Both the position numbers and the translations under genes were made by a program. Shown piece after piece: positions 7,762 to 15,611 of a stretch of DNA of 45,426 nucleotides (positions are counted from its first letter, which is position 1; every line of letters begins with the position of its first letter). Source of the stretch: an uncultured Prevotella sp. (lineage in GTDB: Bacteria; Bacteroidota; Bacteroidia; Bacteroidales; Bacteroidaceae); contig CAAGEG010000090.1 in NCBI GenBank assembly GCA_900768785.1, forward strand, positions 1-45,426, in the 5' to 3' direction. Under the pieces are notes generated by a model. It did no database searches. It was not told where the DNA came from and was given only the letters and a program-made list of their open reading frames with translations.

Positions 7762-8751
7762 ATGAAAGATATGCTGTTTACATATAATGGTCATAATATG
7801 TTTGATGTGTCATCTTTGATACAAAAAGCATTGAGACGAGGAGATATTGAAAATGCTTGTTATGCTGCACACGAAATGATGTGGAAGTATCGTCCATATT
7901 TATGGACTCGTCTGTTAATCACATCAGCAGAAGATTGTTATGACCTCGTTACTGGTAGAGTATGGTATTTGAGATGTAAGGATTTCAAGAATGACAATCC
8001 ATCGGAAACCTGTTATATTTCAGAGGCTGTTAATCTTCTTGTTCGTACAAGGAAGAATAGAGATGCAGACTACTTCGCTTGTAATTTACTTTATTCAAAG
8101 GAGAAAAAAGATTTTCCTCTTGGTTCTGGTCATCTTGTAACTCGACACGGACACGACCTCAAACAAATGACGATAGAATTAAAGAAAGCCATTTTTGATT
8201 GTGATGACGAAAGAATAGGATATGTAGCAAATGAGATACGTTGTTGGTATCGTAAATTGTTTTGGGTTGTAGCGATAGATGTATCAAAGACACTTGCTTC
8301 TGAAATAATAACAAGAGAAGTAATTTCACTTCAAAATGTTGACCTATCTCAAAACCCCAAGAATAGTTCGTGTATCTACATCACAAAAGCAATAGTAACA
8401 TTTTTAAGACGAATCAAATATGGTACAGATGACATATTCAGTTATCCAGATATGAATAATATCCAAGATGTAATGAAGTTTTCACAACCTCGTTCATTGC
8501 CTTTATATACATACGACTGTCATACTCATAAAGGTAAGTTAATGGGACTTGATGGTGATGATTTCATCGTAACAGAACAAGCAGCACTTTCTCCCTACAT
8601 ACACGGAGAGTACGATGATTTAGACTGGACTAATTCACGTAAATGGAGAACAGAAGGTCGTGGGCATAATTTTGATACTCCTAAAATGCCTAAGAAGTTA
8701 CTTGAAGATGCGAACAAAGGGATATTCCCAACAACATTATTTGATATATGA
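7762..8751 (+). CDS. RarA/MgsA C-terminal-like protein (no AAA+ motor)
   Basis: The 329-residue protein resembles the helical C-terminal region of RarA/MgsA-type clamp-loader relatives. Residues near 15-60 give LIQKALRRGDIENACYAA with a downstream WTRLLITSAED, matching the family pattern of L-x-K-A-I-R-R-G-D and S-E-D. A second, weaker copy (LKKAIFDCDDERIGYVANE) begins near residue 138. A DCHTHKGKLMG signature near residue 252 corresponds to the D-x-H-T-x-x-G-R-x-M-G motif of these proteins. No Walker A or B motif is present, so it cannot be the ATPase itself. It overlaps the decarboxylase gene by 4 bases. Role is unknown; a scaffold linking the pathway to replicating DNA is speculative. Confidence 0.6.
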   Translation: MKDMLFTYNGHNMFDVSSLIQKALRRGDIENACYAAHEMMWKYRPYLWTRLLITSAEDCYDLVTGRVWYLRCKDFKNDNPSETCYISEAVNLLVRTRKNRDADYFACNLLYSKEKKDFPLGSGHLVTRHGHDLKQMTIELKKAIFDCDDERIGYVANEIRCWYRKLFWVVAIDVSKTLASEIITREVISLQNVDLSQNPKNSSCIYITKAIVTFLRRIKYGTDDIFSYPDMNNIQDVMKFSQPRSLPLYTYDCHTHKGKLMGLDGDDFIVTEQAALSPYIHGEYDDLDWTNSRKWRTEGRGHNFDTPKMPKKLLEDANKGIFPTTLFDI

Positions 8752-9869
8752 TAAAATTAAGTGATATTAAAACTCCGGCTTATATTAGTGATGTTAATTC
8801 ATTTGAAAACAACATCATTGATATATTATCTATTGTTAGAAGTAAATACAAGAACTTTGGCGTAGGATATAGTTATAAGACTAACTACTATATACCATTT
8901 CTTGACAAAGCTATGTCTCTTGGACTATATGCAGAAGTTGTATCTCCAAATGAATGTAGTTTAGCACAATGTATTGGGAATGATAAGTCAAATATTATTT
9001 ACAATGGTGTAATTCAGGATTTTGAGACTAAACTTGATATTGCTCGTTCCGGAGGTATCGTAAACATTGAAAATATTCCTGAACTTATTCGTTTTATTGA
9101 ATTGAGTAATCAATCAAGAACTCATATAGAACTTGGCATACGAGTAAATTTTGATGTGGGCAATGGATTAATTTCAAGATTTGGTATTGATACAACTGGA
9201 GATGATTTTAGGTGGCTTTCCAACCAAGATAATCATCCGTATATTTCGTTTAAGTGTGTACATTTCCATTTAGGTGGTGCAAGGGCTCCTGAATACTTTA
9301 GAAATAGAGTAAGAAAGACTGTTGATATAGCTAAAGTTCTTGGAGCATCAATAGTTGATATAGGCGGTAATATCTATGGACGTATGGGAGATGATTTTAA
9401 GGCTCAACTTCCATTTACAGCACCGACTTTAGAAGAAGTATGTTATGCAATTGGAGACGAAATGTCAAAATGTTGTCCTGATGGGAATATTAAACTTATA
9501 GCAGAATGTGGTTCTCCTATAACGTCAAATGCAATGCATTTGTTAACTACTGTAACTAACATCAATAAAGTACGTGGCAAAGTATTTGTAACAACAGATT
9601 GTAGAAACACAGATGCAGGTTGGAGCATTAGCCGATATGACCCAACAAGAGAATATTATGGTAAAAGAGATTCAGGTGTAATTGATGCAACTATATGCGG
9701 GTGTGAATGTAGGGAAAAGGACATTTTAATTCGTAATTACTCCGGTCCTCTATCTGTAGGAGGTAGATTATTAATCAAGAATATTGGTTCTTATTCATAC
9801 AGCGTAACAAATGATTTCATCACACCAGGTTGTAGTAATGTAATAGATATTAGCGAAATTGAATTTTGA
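8748..9869 (+). CDS. PLP-dependent amino-acid decarboxylase (alanine-racemase fold, ODC/DapDC group)
   Basis: The 373-residue enzyme has the fold-type III layout. The PLP lysine is K44 in YSYKTN, followed by AEVVSPNE, then HFHLGG at 172-177, DIGGN at 204-208 and AECGS at 252-256 (EPG in most relatives). A cysteine-rich GCECREKD at 318-325 corresponds to the catalytic GPxCxxxD, and the closing GSYSYSVTNDF corresponds to GAYxxxxxxxF. Relatives decarboxylate ornithine, lysine, arginine, diaminopimelate or carboxynorspermidine to give amines. The altered EPG and the extra cysteine make the exact substrate unclear. Translational coupling to the previous gene and closure by a strong terminator place it in the island. 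Supplying a diamine for base or sugar modification is a natural hypothesis, known in principle from putrescinyl-thymine phages. Confidence 0.85.
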   Translation: MIKLSDIKTPAYISDVNSFENNIIDILSIVRSKYKNFGVGYSYKTNYYIPFLDKAMSLGLYAEVVSPNECSLAQCIGNDKSNIIYNGVIQDFETKLDIARSGGIVNIENIPELIRFIELSNQSRTHIELGIRVNFDVGNGLISRFGIDTTGDDFRWLSNQDNHPYISFKCVHFHLGGARAPEYFRNRVRKTVDIAKVLGASIVDIGGNIYGRMGDDFKAQLPFTAPTLEEVCYAIGDEMSKCCPDGNIKLIAECGSPITSNAMHLLTTVTNINKVRGKVFVTTDCRNTDAGWSISRYDPTREYYGKRDSGVIDATICGCECREKDILIRNYSGPLSVGGRLLIKNIGSYSYSVTNDFITPGCSNVIDISEIEF

Positions 9870-9882
9870 ATTTATCAGCATT

Positions 9883-9919
9883 AAAGGCTTTATCGTAATA
9901 ATGGTAAAGCCTTTTATTT
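9883..9919 (+). terminator. rho-independent terminator closing the island
   Basis: A perfect 10-bp stem, AAAGGCTTTA at 9883-9892 with TAAAGCCTTT at 9905-9914, has a 12-base loop and runs into a T-rich tail. It sits 14 bases after the decarboxylase stop. Confidence 0.85.
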
Positions 9920-9922
9920 ATA

Positions 9923-10058
9923 TTGCATCTTTGATAACGAAAAATAATCAAAAAATAATTGTAACTTGCTGAAAATAAATGAGTTAATATTTTGTCAATT
10001 AAAAATAAATTGTTAACTTTGAATATCCAAAATAACAATCTGCTTATATGCAAATAAG
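9923..10058 (+). promoter_or_regulatory. promoter-leader cassette 1
   Basis: This cassette holds TTGCA-N5-GATAA at 9923-9937, then TTTG at 9991-9994, a 19-base gap, TAACTTTG at 10014-10021, and the leader word GCAAATAAG at 10050-10058. The same order and much of the same sequence recurs upstream of 13462, and in part at 34532, 36730, 40491 and 42494. It is a repeated phage promoter with a conserved transcribed leader. Confidence 0.75.
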
Positions 10059-10077
10059 AAACCTAAACGAAAAAGAA

Positions 10078-10278
10078 ATGATAAAAAAAGACCCTACCCC
10101 AGCACAAGCATACGCAAAGCGATGCATCTATGCACTTCAGGAACTCATCAACAATCCTGAAGACAACGAATGGCAAGATGAAGTACACCTGCTGTTAATG
10201 GAAAGACCTCAAACCCTTAAATGTGCCTTATCTGCATATCTGTATAAGTCAGAGATGGCTCGTTTATCAAGACGTTGA
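10078..10278 (+). CDS. small uncharacterised early protein
   Basis: The protein has 66 residues from the ATG at 10078. An in-frame ATG at 10048 exists, but it belongs to the conserved leader: the matching leader ATG at 13432 reaches a stop after five codons, and both leaders share the run AACGAAAAAGAA directly before the real start. The product is mostly helical by composition, with a basic C-terminus. I recognise no domain. It is first in an operon with 10282 and 10651. Confidence 0.65.
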   Translation: MIKKDPTPAQAYAKRCIYALQELINNPEDNEWQDEVHLLLMERPQTLKCALSAYLYKSEMARLSRR

Positions 10279-10281
10279 ATT

Positions 10282-10641
10282 ATGCTAACAGAAGAAATCA
10301 AATCACAAATACGCATTCTAAATCGCAGAATACGTAGAATCAAGTCCGGAGACTATTTCTCAGATTCTCCTGAAGATGAAGTAAAAGAAGCAAGGAGAAT
10401 AATACGAGACCTAAAAGCTCGTCTCAAAGAAGATGCTGAATATAGAGTTAGTAGATTATACGAACTTGCTCAACAATGGAACTTTATTGTAACTGAATAC
10501 GAAGAGTCTGGATTATATAGCCTAAAAGCAAAATCTGCCGATTCATTTGGATATGTACCCTCTACAATAGCGATGCCACTTGAATGTTGCTATCAATGGT
10601 TAATCGGATATTCAACGGCACGTGCTTGTTATTATCAATGA
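10282..10641 (+). CDS. uncharacterised protein with N-terminal coiled coil
   Basis: The first 60 of 119 residues are strongly basic and heptad-like (IRILNRRIRRIKSG, then EARRIIRDLKARLKED), which suggests a coiled coil or a DNA-contacting helix. The C-terminal half is aromatic and mixed. It begins three bases after the previous stop, so it is in the same operon. No function is recognised. Confidence 0.7.
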   Translation: MLTEEIKSQIRILNRRIRRIKSGDYFSDSPEDEVKEARRIIRDLKARLKEDAEYRVSRLYELAQQWNFIVTEYEESGLYSLKAKSADSFGYVPSTIAMPLECCYQWLIGYSTARACYYQ

Positions 10642-10650
10642 AATTAAGAG

Positions 10651-10884
10651 ATGAAACAGGTATATTTATTGTATTCAGGTAATGCTTGGTTAAATAATAC
10701 AAGCCTTCAACTTTTGGCTGTCTGTAGCACCAAGACTAAAGCAATTCAGCTTGCTGAGGAAGATGCAATGGATACAGACGAACATCTTACTGACTATGAT
10801 TTGAACACTCTCTTTGAGAATAATCAAACGTACAGTAGAGATTGTAATTACTTGATATGCCAAACAGATGTTGACACCTTGTAA
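10651..10884 (+). CDS. small Bacteroidales mobile-element protein of unknown function
   Basis: This 77-residue protein begins MKQVYLLYSGNAWLNNTSLQ and ends with SRDCNYLICQTDVD. The pattern of an N-terminal YLLY strand, a tryptophan, and a C-terminal NYLI strand recalls a small family seen on Bacteroidales mobile elements. It lies nine bases after the previous gene. No biochemical role is known to me. Confidence 0.65.
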   Translation: MKQVYLLYSGNAWLNNTSLQLLAVCSTKTKAIQLAEEDAMDTDEHLTDYDLNTLFENNQTYSRDCNYLICQTDVDTL

Positions 10885-10898
10885 CCTCCATTCCAAAA

Positions 10899-10941
10899 TT
10901 GCACAAAAGATAACGAAAAATAGATTGTAAAAGCAAATAAG
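10899..10941 (+). promoter_or_regulatory. partial copy of the promoter-leader cassette
   Basis: TTGCA-N5-GATAA is at 10899-10913 and the leader word GCAAATAAG at 10933-10941, but the -33 and -7 boxes that normally lie between them are absent. It looks like a cassette with its promoter core deleted, leaving the two flanking words close together before the clamp-like gene. Transcription probably continues from cassette 1. Confidence 0.5.
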
Positions 10942-10964
10942 ATTAATAACTAAATCAAAGAAAA

Positions 10965-11591
10965 ATGGACAAGAACATTGTTAAAGCGCTATTCAAAGAA
11001 ATAGCAAGCAAGGACCCTATCCGACAAACATTGATGGGAGTCCACTTCGACGAAAAACGTTGCTATGCAACTGACACCCACATCTTAGTTGTGTATAACG
11101 ATTCTGACCCTCGTTTTGTAGGTAAGACCATATCGTCAGAAGGTACTGAGTTAGCAGGAAGATACCCGGATGTTAACAGAGTTATTCCGAAAGAATGTAG
11201 TAATCTGTTCCGTGGAAGTTTACCTCAACTTTACCGTGCTTGCTGCTGGTGGACTAAACAGAGTAATAGCAACAAGGAAGACCAAGTGGTTATTGACGGT
11301 CATCAGTATGTAATAAGCACATTGAAGCGATTATTGTCAATGTATTCAGTATCCGGTGAGTTGCAAACCGCAAAGATGTATCTCAACGAAACCACAAGAC
11401 CGGCTATGGTTGTTAGCGAGTTGCTTACAAGCATACAGATGCCTTGTAACCCAAGTCCGGTAGAAAAGATTGATGATGTACGCACCTATGAGGAACCTGT
11501 TGTAGTTTCCTACGCAAATCTCATCAATACCTATGCGATTGAAAGTTCTAAGCCAAAAGAATCTGCTCCTGCATCATTCGGTTGGTTGTAA
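10965..11591 (+). CDS. DNA sliding clamp-like protein (short DnaN relative)
   Basis: Residues 24-60 carry LMGVHFDEKRCYATDTHILVV, the pattern of a beta-clamp domain where a strand is followed by A-T-D-x-H. A YPDVNRVIPKE follows near residue 67, matching the Y-P-x-x-x-x-V-I-P motif of clamp N-terminal domains. At 208 residues it is shorter than the usual three-domain clamp (about 370), so it may form a different oligomer or act as a decoy or partner of the host polymerase. It precedes the ParB gene by 25 bases. Confidence 0.65.
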   Translation: MDKNIVKALFKEIASKDPIRQTLMGVHFDEKRCYATDTHILVVYNDSDPRFVGKTISSEGTELAGRYPDVNRVIPKECSNLFRGSLPQLYRACCWWTKQSNSNKEDQVVIDGHQYVISTLKRLLSMYSVSGELQTAKMYLNETTRPAMVVSELLTSIQMPCNPSPVEKIDDVRTYEEPVVVSYANLINTYAIESSKPKESAPASFGWL

Positions 11592-11616
11592 TGTTGAATA
11601 TTAAACTCAAAATAAT

Positions 11617-13263
11617 ATGCACCAAGTAAGAGACATAAAGCTCGCAGAAATCAGAACGAGCGCATTGAACCCAAGAAAGTCTTTTGACCAGACAGAAATT
11701 GAAGAACTGGCTCAAAGCATTAAAGAGAACGGATTGATTAACGCAATCACACTACGAAAAGTAAAAAGTGATGATGGAATTAAGTATGAAGTAGTCTGCG
11801 GAGAGAGACGCTATCGTGCAGTAATGTTCCTCGGACTTGAGACAATCCAAGCAGTAGTCAAAGAACTTGATGACAAGCAGGCTTTTGCTTGTATGGTCAT
11901 TGAAAATCTCCAGCGTAAAGATATAGACCCGTTGGAGGAAGCATCTGCAATACGATACTTGTATAAGGAAAGTGATGTACCTATTAAGGAAATAGCAAAG
12001 ATTATAGGCAAGAGTATGAGCTTTGTCGTTAATCGTATTCAGCTGAATAACATCAGCGAGGACTTCGTAACTCTTATGAGAAATGACATCCTCAACCTCA
12101 CTCATCTTCAGGAAATAGCAAAGTTGACGAAAGACCAACAACGTACTTTGTTTGAATGTTGCTTCCAACCTGCGAACATAGAACGATGGAATTTCAAAAC
12201 GCTAACTGTTGATAAGGTTAAGGAATGGATAGATGAACATGTTATGTGTCATATCACATCAGCAATCTTTGACCCTACTGATGAGACGTACACAGCTTGC
12301 AAATCTTGCATTGGTTGCAAGTTTAATACTGCATCTCACTCCACGTTTAAGGACTCTGACAATCCTCGTTGTATGAAGCAGGAATTGTTCAAGGCAAAGA
12401 ATCAAGAGGCTATATTCCGTAAGGCTAAGGATTTGGGATTTCCTGTTGTATATGCTGGCACTGCAGATGAGAATAAGCAAATCGTCCAAGCAGCACAAGC
12501 ATTCCAGTTATACCCTCAACCTCTCGGAACTCGTGAATATTTGATTGAACCAACACCACCGGCAGAAGACTGTGATGTAAATGATAAACGCTATCAAAAG
12601 CGCCTTGCTAACTATGAACGTGTAAGGGCTGTATTCGAGGATAACATCAATGCTGGAATTGTAATTAAGGTCTTTGAAATTAGTTACAATGGCATCCTTT
12701 CAGGAGAGGTTAAGTATTTGTTCAATCTTAAAGCCGATGAAGTCGGACACGTTGAGGAAAGCGATGCTATCAAGGCTGAACAGCTTTCAATGTTCAAGAA
12801 AGAACTTAGAGCAGCAGATGAAGCCAGACAAGTAGAACGAGTTGAACGTCAAAGGGCGTTTATGGAAACAGCATCATATTCTGAAAAGAAAGATACTCTT
12901 GATGCTACAGAAGAGAACATCTTCTTTGCCCTATTGGTAAGTAGGTTGTCTCAAGAGTTCCGGAATGCAATTGGAATGGATTATGAAAGCGCTGTTGATA
13001 TTCGCACTGCATTCCCAAAGTTAGAGCAGCACAAAGACTCAATAATGCGAGAGTTCATTAGAATGATGTTATCAGATAAGTCTGTTGGCTATTCATCAGG
13101 ATTTGCCTCCCTCCTTGATATCGCACTCAATCACTCGTTTAATTCAGATGTTCAAGAAATAGACCGGAAACTGGCAGAAGACTACGAGCAAAAGTGCAAA
13201 GAGTATGAAGCAAGGATTGAGGAACTTGAAAAAGAATTGCAATCAAAAAGTGCTGCATCATAA
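11617..13263 (+). CDS. ParB/RepB/Spo0J-type partition protein
   Basis: The 548-residue protein opens with the ParB order: NPRKSF near residue 20, an ENGLINAITLRK segment, VVCGERRYRAVMFLG near residue 66, IENLQRKDIDPLEEA near residue 103, then a helix-turn-helix region (IKEIAKIIGKSMSFVVNRI). A central insert has four cysteines (TACKSCIGCKFNT, then PRCM), which could bind a metal. The C-terminus is a long charged coiled coil. In phages such proteins serve plasmid-like partition, DNA modification or regulation. No ParA is visible next to it, so partition is not proven. A strong terminator follows. Confidence 0.82.
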   Translation: MHQVRDIKLAEIRTSALNPRKSFDQTEIEELAQSIKENGLINAITLRKVKSDDGIKYEVVCGERRYRAVMFLGLETIQAVVKELDDKQAFACMVIENLQRKDIDPLEEASAIRYLYKESDVPIKEIAKIIGKSMSFVVNRIQLNNISEDFVTLMRNDILNLTHLQEIAKLTKDQQRTLFECCFQPANIERWNFKTLTVDKVKEWIDEHVMCHITSAIFDPTDETYTACKSCIGCKFNTASHSTFKDSDNPRCMKQELFKAKNQEAIFRKAKDLGFPVVYAGTADENKQIVQAAQAFQLYPQPLGTREYLIEPTPPAEDCDVNDKRYQKRLANYERVRAVFEDNINAGIVIKVFEISYNGILSGEVKYLFNLKADEVGHVEESDAIKAEQLSMFKKELRAADEARQVERVERQRAFMETASYSEKKDTLDATEENIFFALLVSRLSQEFRNAIGMDYESAVDIRTAFPKLEQHKDSIMREFIRMMLSDKSVGYSSGFASLLDIALNHSFNSDVQEIDRKLAEDYEQKCKEYEARIEELEKELQSKSAAS

Positions 13264-13288
13264 TCACTGACATAGTAACACTGAAATG

Positions 13289-13331
13289 AAAATCTCGGAA
13301 TATGTAATGTTGCATTTTCCGAGATTTTTAC
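13289..13331 (+). terminator. rho-independent terminator after the ParB gene
   Basis: A perfect 12-bp stem pairs AAAATCTCGGAA (13289-13300) with TTCCGAGATTTT (13317-13328), with a 16-base loop and following T residues. It ends the 10078-13263 operon. Confidence 0.88.
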
Positions 13332-13373
13332 ATCAAAAATCTTCGTAACTTACTGAAAATAAATGAGTTAACA

Positions 13374-13442
13374 TTTGGCAAATCAAAAATAAATTGCTAC
13401 CTTTACATATCCAAAATAACAATCTGCTTATATGCAAATAAG
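13374..13442 (+). promoter_or_regulatory. promoter-leader cassette 2
   Basis: TTTG at 13374-13377, a 20-base gap and TACCTTTA at 13398-13405 form the promoter. The leader word GCAAATAAG is at 13434-13442. A leader ATG at 13432 opens a five-codon reading frame that stops before the real gene, the observation used to correct the start at 10078. Confidence 0.7.
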
Positions 13443-13461
13443 ATTCTAAAACGAAAAAGAA

Positions 13462-13776
13462 ATGAAAGTTAATAAGTCAAAGTTATTCAAGGTTGCTCAC
13501 GCAATCCTTAGAAAAGGTCAGGTTAATAACCTCTCCGAAGCTCTCAAGGCAGCTTGGAAAGCCGTAAAGATTTACACTCGTATGCTCACCGGAAAGGTGG
13601 AGTTCACATTTAGGAAAGTCAATGGCGAAATAAGAAAAGCCATCGGCACCCTCTACAATCTCGGTTATACAGCCAAAGGAAATGGCAGCAAGACTGATAA
13701 CAATGCAGATGTTATCTGCTACTGGGATTGTGAAAAGAATGCGTTTCGTTCATTCAAGTCAGTAACCCTCATCTAA
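13462..13776 (+). CDS. SH3-barrel-fold small protein (DUF2693-like)
   Basis: The 104-residue protein has a basic N-terminal helical region followed by VEFTFRKVNGEIRKAIGTLYNLGY and a C-terminal WDCEKNAFRSFKSVTLI. Together these match the small beta-barrel proteins annotated as SH3-fold or DUF2693 in Bacteroidales genomes and phages. Their function is unknown; small-barrel folds often bind nucleic acid or peptides. It leads an operon of small genes that continues to 15117. Confidence 0.7.
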   Translation: MKVNKSKLFKVAHAILRKGQVNNLSEALKAAWKAVKIYTRMLTGKVEFTFRKVNGEIRKAIGTLYNLGYTAKGNGSKTDNNADVICYWDCEKNAFRSFKSVTLI

Positions 13777-13786
13777 GCGAAAGATT

Positions 13787-14029
13787 ATGACTCCAGAATA
13801 CGTAGCAAAGGTCCTAATGAGACGGGATGAAATCTCAAAGGAAGAAGCGATGGATATGATTAGAGAATGTGCCGAAGCAATCAGAGATTGTGGGTATGAC
13901 TGCATAGAATCTGAAGAACTGATGGCTGACATACTCGGATTAGAGCCGGACTATATGTTCGCAGTATTAGAAACAATAAATCCCTATGCAACGATAGCAA
14001 GAACGAATAAGAATGACTCACGAAATTAG
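13787..14029 (+). CDS. small acidic helical protein, unknown
   Basis: This 80-residue protein is rich in acidic and alanine residues (EISKEEAMDMIRECAEAIRDCGYDC) and is probably a helical bundle. It begins ten bases after the previous gene. I recognise no domain; it may be a small binding partner or inhibitor, but nothing in the sequence shows this. Confidence 0.65.
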   Translation: MTPEYVAKVLMRRDEISKEEAMDMIRECAEAIRDCGYDCIESEELMADILGLEPDYMFAVLETINPYATIARTNKNDSRN

Positions 14030-14052
14030 TTTTGAGATTTTGAAATGATAAA

Positions 14053-14061
14053 GCAAATAAG
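14053..14061 (+). promoter_or_regulatory. GCAAATAAG leader word before 14087
   Basis: The nonamer GCAAATAAG lies 25 bases before the ATG at 14087, as in the promoter cassettes, but no TAnnTTTG box precedes it. The word therefore recurs independently of the promoter, which suggests a role in the RNA (translation or stability). Confidence 0.5.
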
Positions 14062-14086
14062 ATAATAACCAACCCAATATAGATAT

Positions 14087-14533
14087 ATGGAACTGACAAT
14101 AGAACAGAAACAAGTAATCATAGATGAAATAGTTGCTAAACTGGTAACTATTGCTAATGATGACGATATAGACCTCGGAGAAGTATCGTATTTTGAAGAT
14201 GAAAGAGGAAATGTGTACAATACTGGCACATATAAGCTATGCGGAGATATTGACGATATTTGCTCAAATGGTCTTCCTGGTATATCTGCTCTTTCTGATA
14301 TTGAAATATATGCAGAATACGATGGAGAACTAATTGTCCATTATTCGTATGACCCCGGAGATTATTACACTCCGCCTTATGAGGACTTTGACATTGAGTC
14401 CGCTGAAATATACTTGACCTCTCTTGATGTTTCAGTTGAATATGAAGACTCTGAATATATAACTCTCTCGGATAAAGAAAACAATGAGATTATACGGAAG
14501 ATAAATGAACTTGTAAAACAAAAATTGAATTGA
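14087..14533 (+). CDS. uncharacterised acidic protein
   Basis: The 148-residue product has an amphipathic N-terminal helix, then a strongly acidic beta-rich region with many tyrosines and aspartates (VHYSYDPGDYYTPPYEDFDI), and a basic C-terminal helix. The composition recalls small DNA-mimic or structural accessory proteins, but no family is recognised. It is separated from the next gene by one base. Confidence 0.65.
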   Translation: MELTIEQKQVIIDEIVAKLVTIANDDDIDLGEVSYFEDERGNVYNTGTYKLCGDIDDICSNGLPGISALSDIEIYAEYDGELIVHYSYDPGDYYTPPYEDFDIESAEIYLTSLDVSVEYEDSEYITLSDKENNEIIRKINELVKQKLN

Positions 14534-14534
14534 T

Positions 14535-14927
14535 ATGGATAACAATGTATTCAATGCAGAAATGTTGTTAAAGCATCTTTATAGACAATTGTCTAACTTC
14601 ACAAAGATGCTTGAACAATGCGAAACAAATGACAGATATGTGATAGTATCAGAAAAACACGTATTTGTAGGTAAAGATAATGGGCTAAATGGAACCGGCT
14701 TCAATGTTCGTGGTGTATTCTATAACGAGTATCCTAAATTTGATACTTATGAGGATGCTGTCAGGAACCTTGACCACTATCTCATAGATATGCAGTATAA
14801 ACCCATATTCAACTTTCCGATTAAAGAATCGCAGTTCTATGCGGAAGAAATTGAATCTATAAGGCACACTATCTCAACTATTCAATCATTTGTTGAATCC
14901 AATGGAAAAGATATATGTAGTATTTGA
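14535..14927 (+). CDS. uncharacterised small protein
   Basis: The protein has 130 residues, with helical ends and a central beta-type segment (YVIVSEKHVFVGKDNG). It starts one base after the preceding stop and overlaps the next gene by 26 bases, so it belongs to a tightly packed operon. No domain is recognised. Confidence 0.6.
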   Translation: MDNNVFNAEMLLKHLYRQLSNFTKMLEQCETNDRYVIVSEKHVFVGKDNGLNGTGFNVRGVFYNEYPKFDTYEDAVRNLDHYLIDMQYKPIFNFPIKESQFYAEEIESIRHTISTIQSFVESNGKDICSI

Positions 14928-15117
14928 TACTGATGGAGTCGTTTATAGTTCGTTTCGCACATTGTCTGATGCAATATGTTATCTTGATAGTATGCAAGAC
15001 AGAATAACGAAGAATCCTGAATTTTCAAATATAGGTAGAGCAGGTAAACGATTATGGTACACTGATAGGTTTAATGAAGAAAGACACATTTTGATTAAAG
15101 AATCAATCCTTAGATGA
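14902..15117 (+). CDS. uncharacterised small protein
   Basis: The ATG at 14902 gives MEKIYVVFDTDGVVYSSF, a beta-strand-rich start over 71 residues; upstream non-ATG starts in frame are less likely. It overlaps the previous gene by 26 bases. The order of strands and a C-terminal IL repeat suggest a small alpha/beta fold, function unknown. Confidence 0.55.
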   Translation: MEKIYVVFDTDGVVYSSFRTLSDAICYLDSMQDRITKNPEFSNIGRAGKRLWYTDRFNEERHILIKESILR

Positions 15118-15187
15118 ACTGAAATGTAAATTGGTGACCTATTCGTAACAGCACCAATATAAGTGTATTAGTTTATACATCTTCACT

Positions 15188-15224
15188 AAATGAGTGGTAG
15201 TCAAGTCCTATCACTCATTTTGTT
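15188..15224. terminator. bidirectional terminator between convergent genes
   Basis: AAATGAGTG at 15188-15196 pairs with CACTCATTT at 15212-15220, and four inner pairs extend the stem (one G-T). T-rich sequence follows on the plus strand and A-rich sequence precedes it, so it can stop transcription from both sides. It separates the plus-strand small-gene operon from the minus-strand gene at 15211. Confidence 0.75.
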
Positions 15225-15441
15225 TCTTGCTATTTGAGATTAGTTCAGATTGTTTTATTAAAGCCTTTTTTGTAGCAATGCATCCGTTTCCGGAAAGACC
15301 TGCGTGAAGTAGGTAATTCTTCCCAACACCGATGTCTTCTTTAGTTAGAATTGAGAACACTGCAGTGATGCTTGAAAAGTAAAAGTCTTTCCTCTCTCCT
15401 CTTGGTCTTGAGAATATATGCACGTGAATTACTTTAGCCAT
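15211..15441 (-). CDS. small conserved Bacteroidales protein of unknown function
   Basis: From the ATG at 15441 the 76-residue protein starts MAKVIHVHIFSRP and contains KDFYFSSITAVF and YLLHAGLSGNGC, a pattern I associate with a family common on Bacteroidales mobile DNA. An earlier in-frame ATG at 15474 overlaps the -7 box of its own promoter, so it cannot be used. The family probably adopts a small alpha/beta fold; the role is unknown. It is transcribed opposite to its neighbours. Confidence 0.65.
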   Translation of the reverse strand: MAKVIHVHIFSRPRGERKDFYFSSITAVFSILTKEDIGVGKNYLLHAGLSGNGCIATKKALIKQSELISNSKKQNE

Positions 15442-15471
15442 AAGAATATTCCATATAGTAGTTATATGGTA

Positions 15472-15479
15472 CAAAATTA
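15472..15479 (-). promoter_or_regulatory. minus-strand promoter -7 box for 15441
   Basis: TAATTTTG read on the minus strand matches TAnnTTTG. It places transcription start near 15465, upstream of the ATG at 15441, and decides the start codon. A clear -33 TTTG is not seen. Confidence 0.5.
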
Positions 15480-15581
15480 CGTTTTTGTTAAATCATAATT
15501 GCTGAAATCAGAAATTGATTGGTGAACGAGTCAGTTCATCTACTTTACCTTATAAATTAAGAAGTTACGTCTTTCAACTCG

Positions 15582-15589
15582 TAACTTTG
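15582..15589 (+). promoter_or_regulatory. promoter -7 box for the head operon
   Basis: TAACTTTG lies 22 bases before the ATG of the protease gene. The expected TTTG at -33 is missing, unlike the early cassettes. This promoter may therefore need a phage activator, as late promoters often do; that part is inference. Confidence 0.55.
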
Positions 15590-15611
15590 CATTAAAAGAA
15601 AATCACTCACT

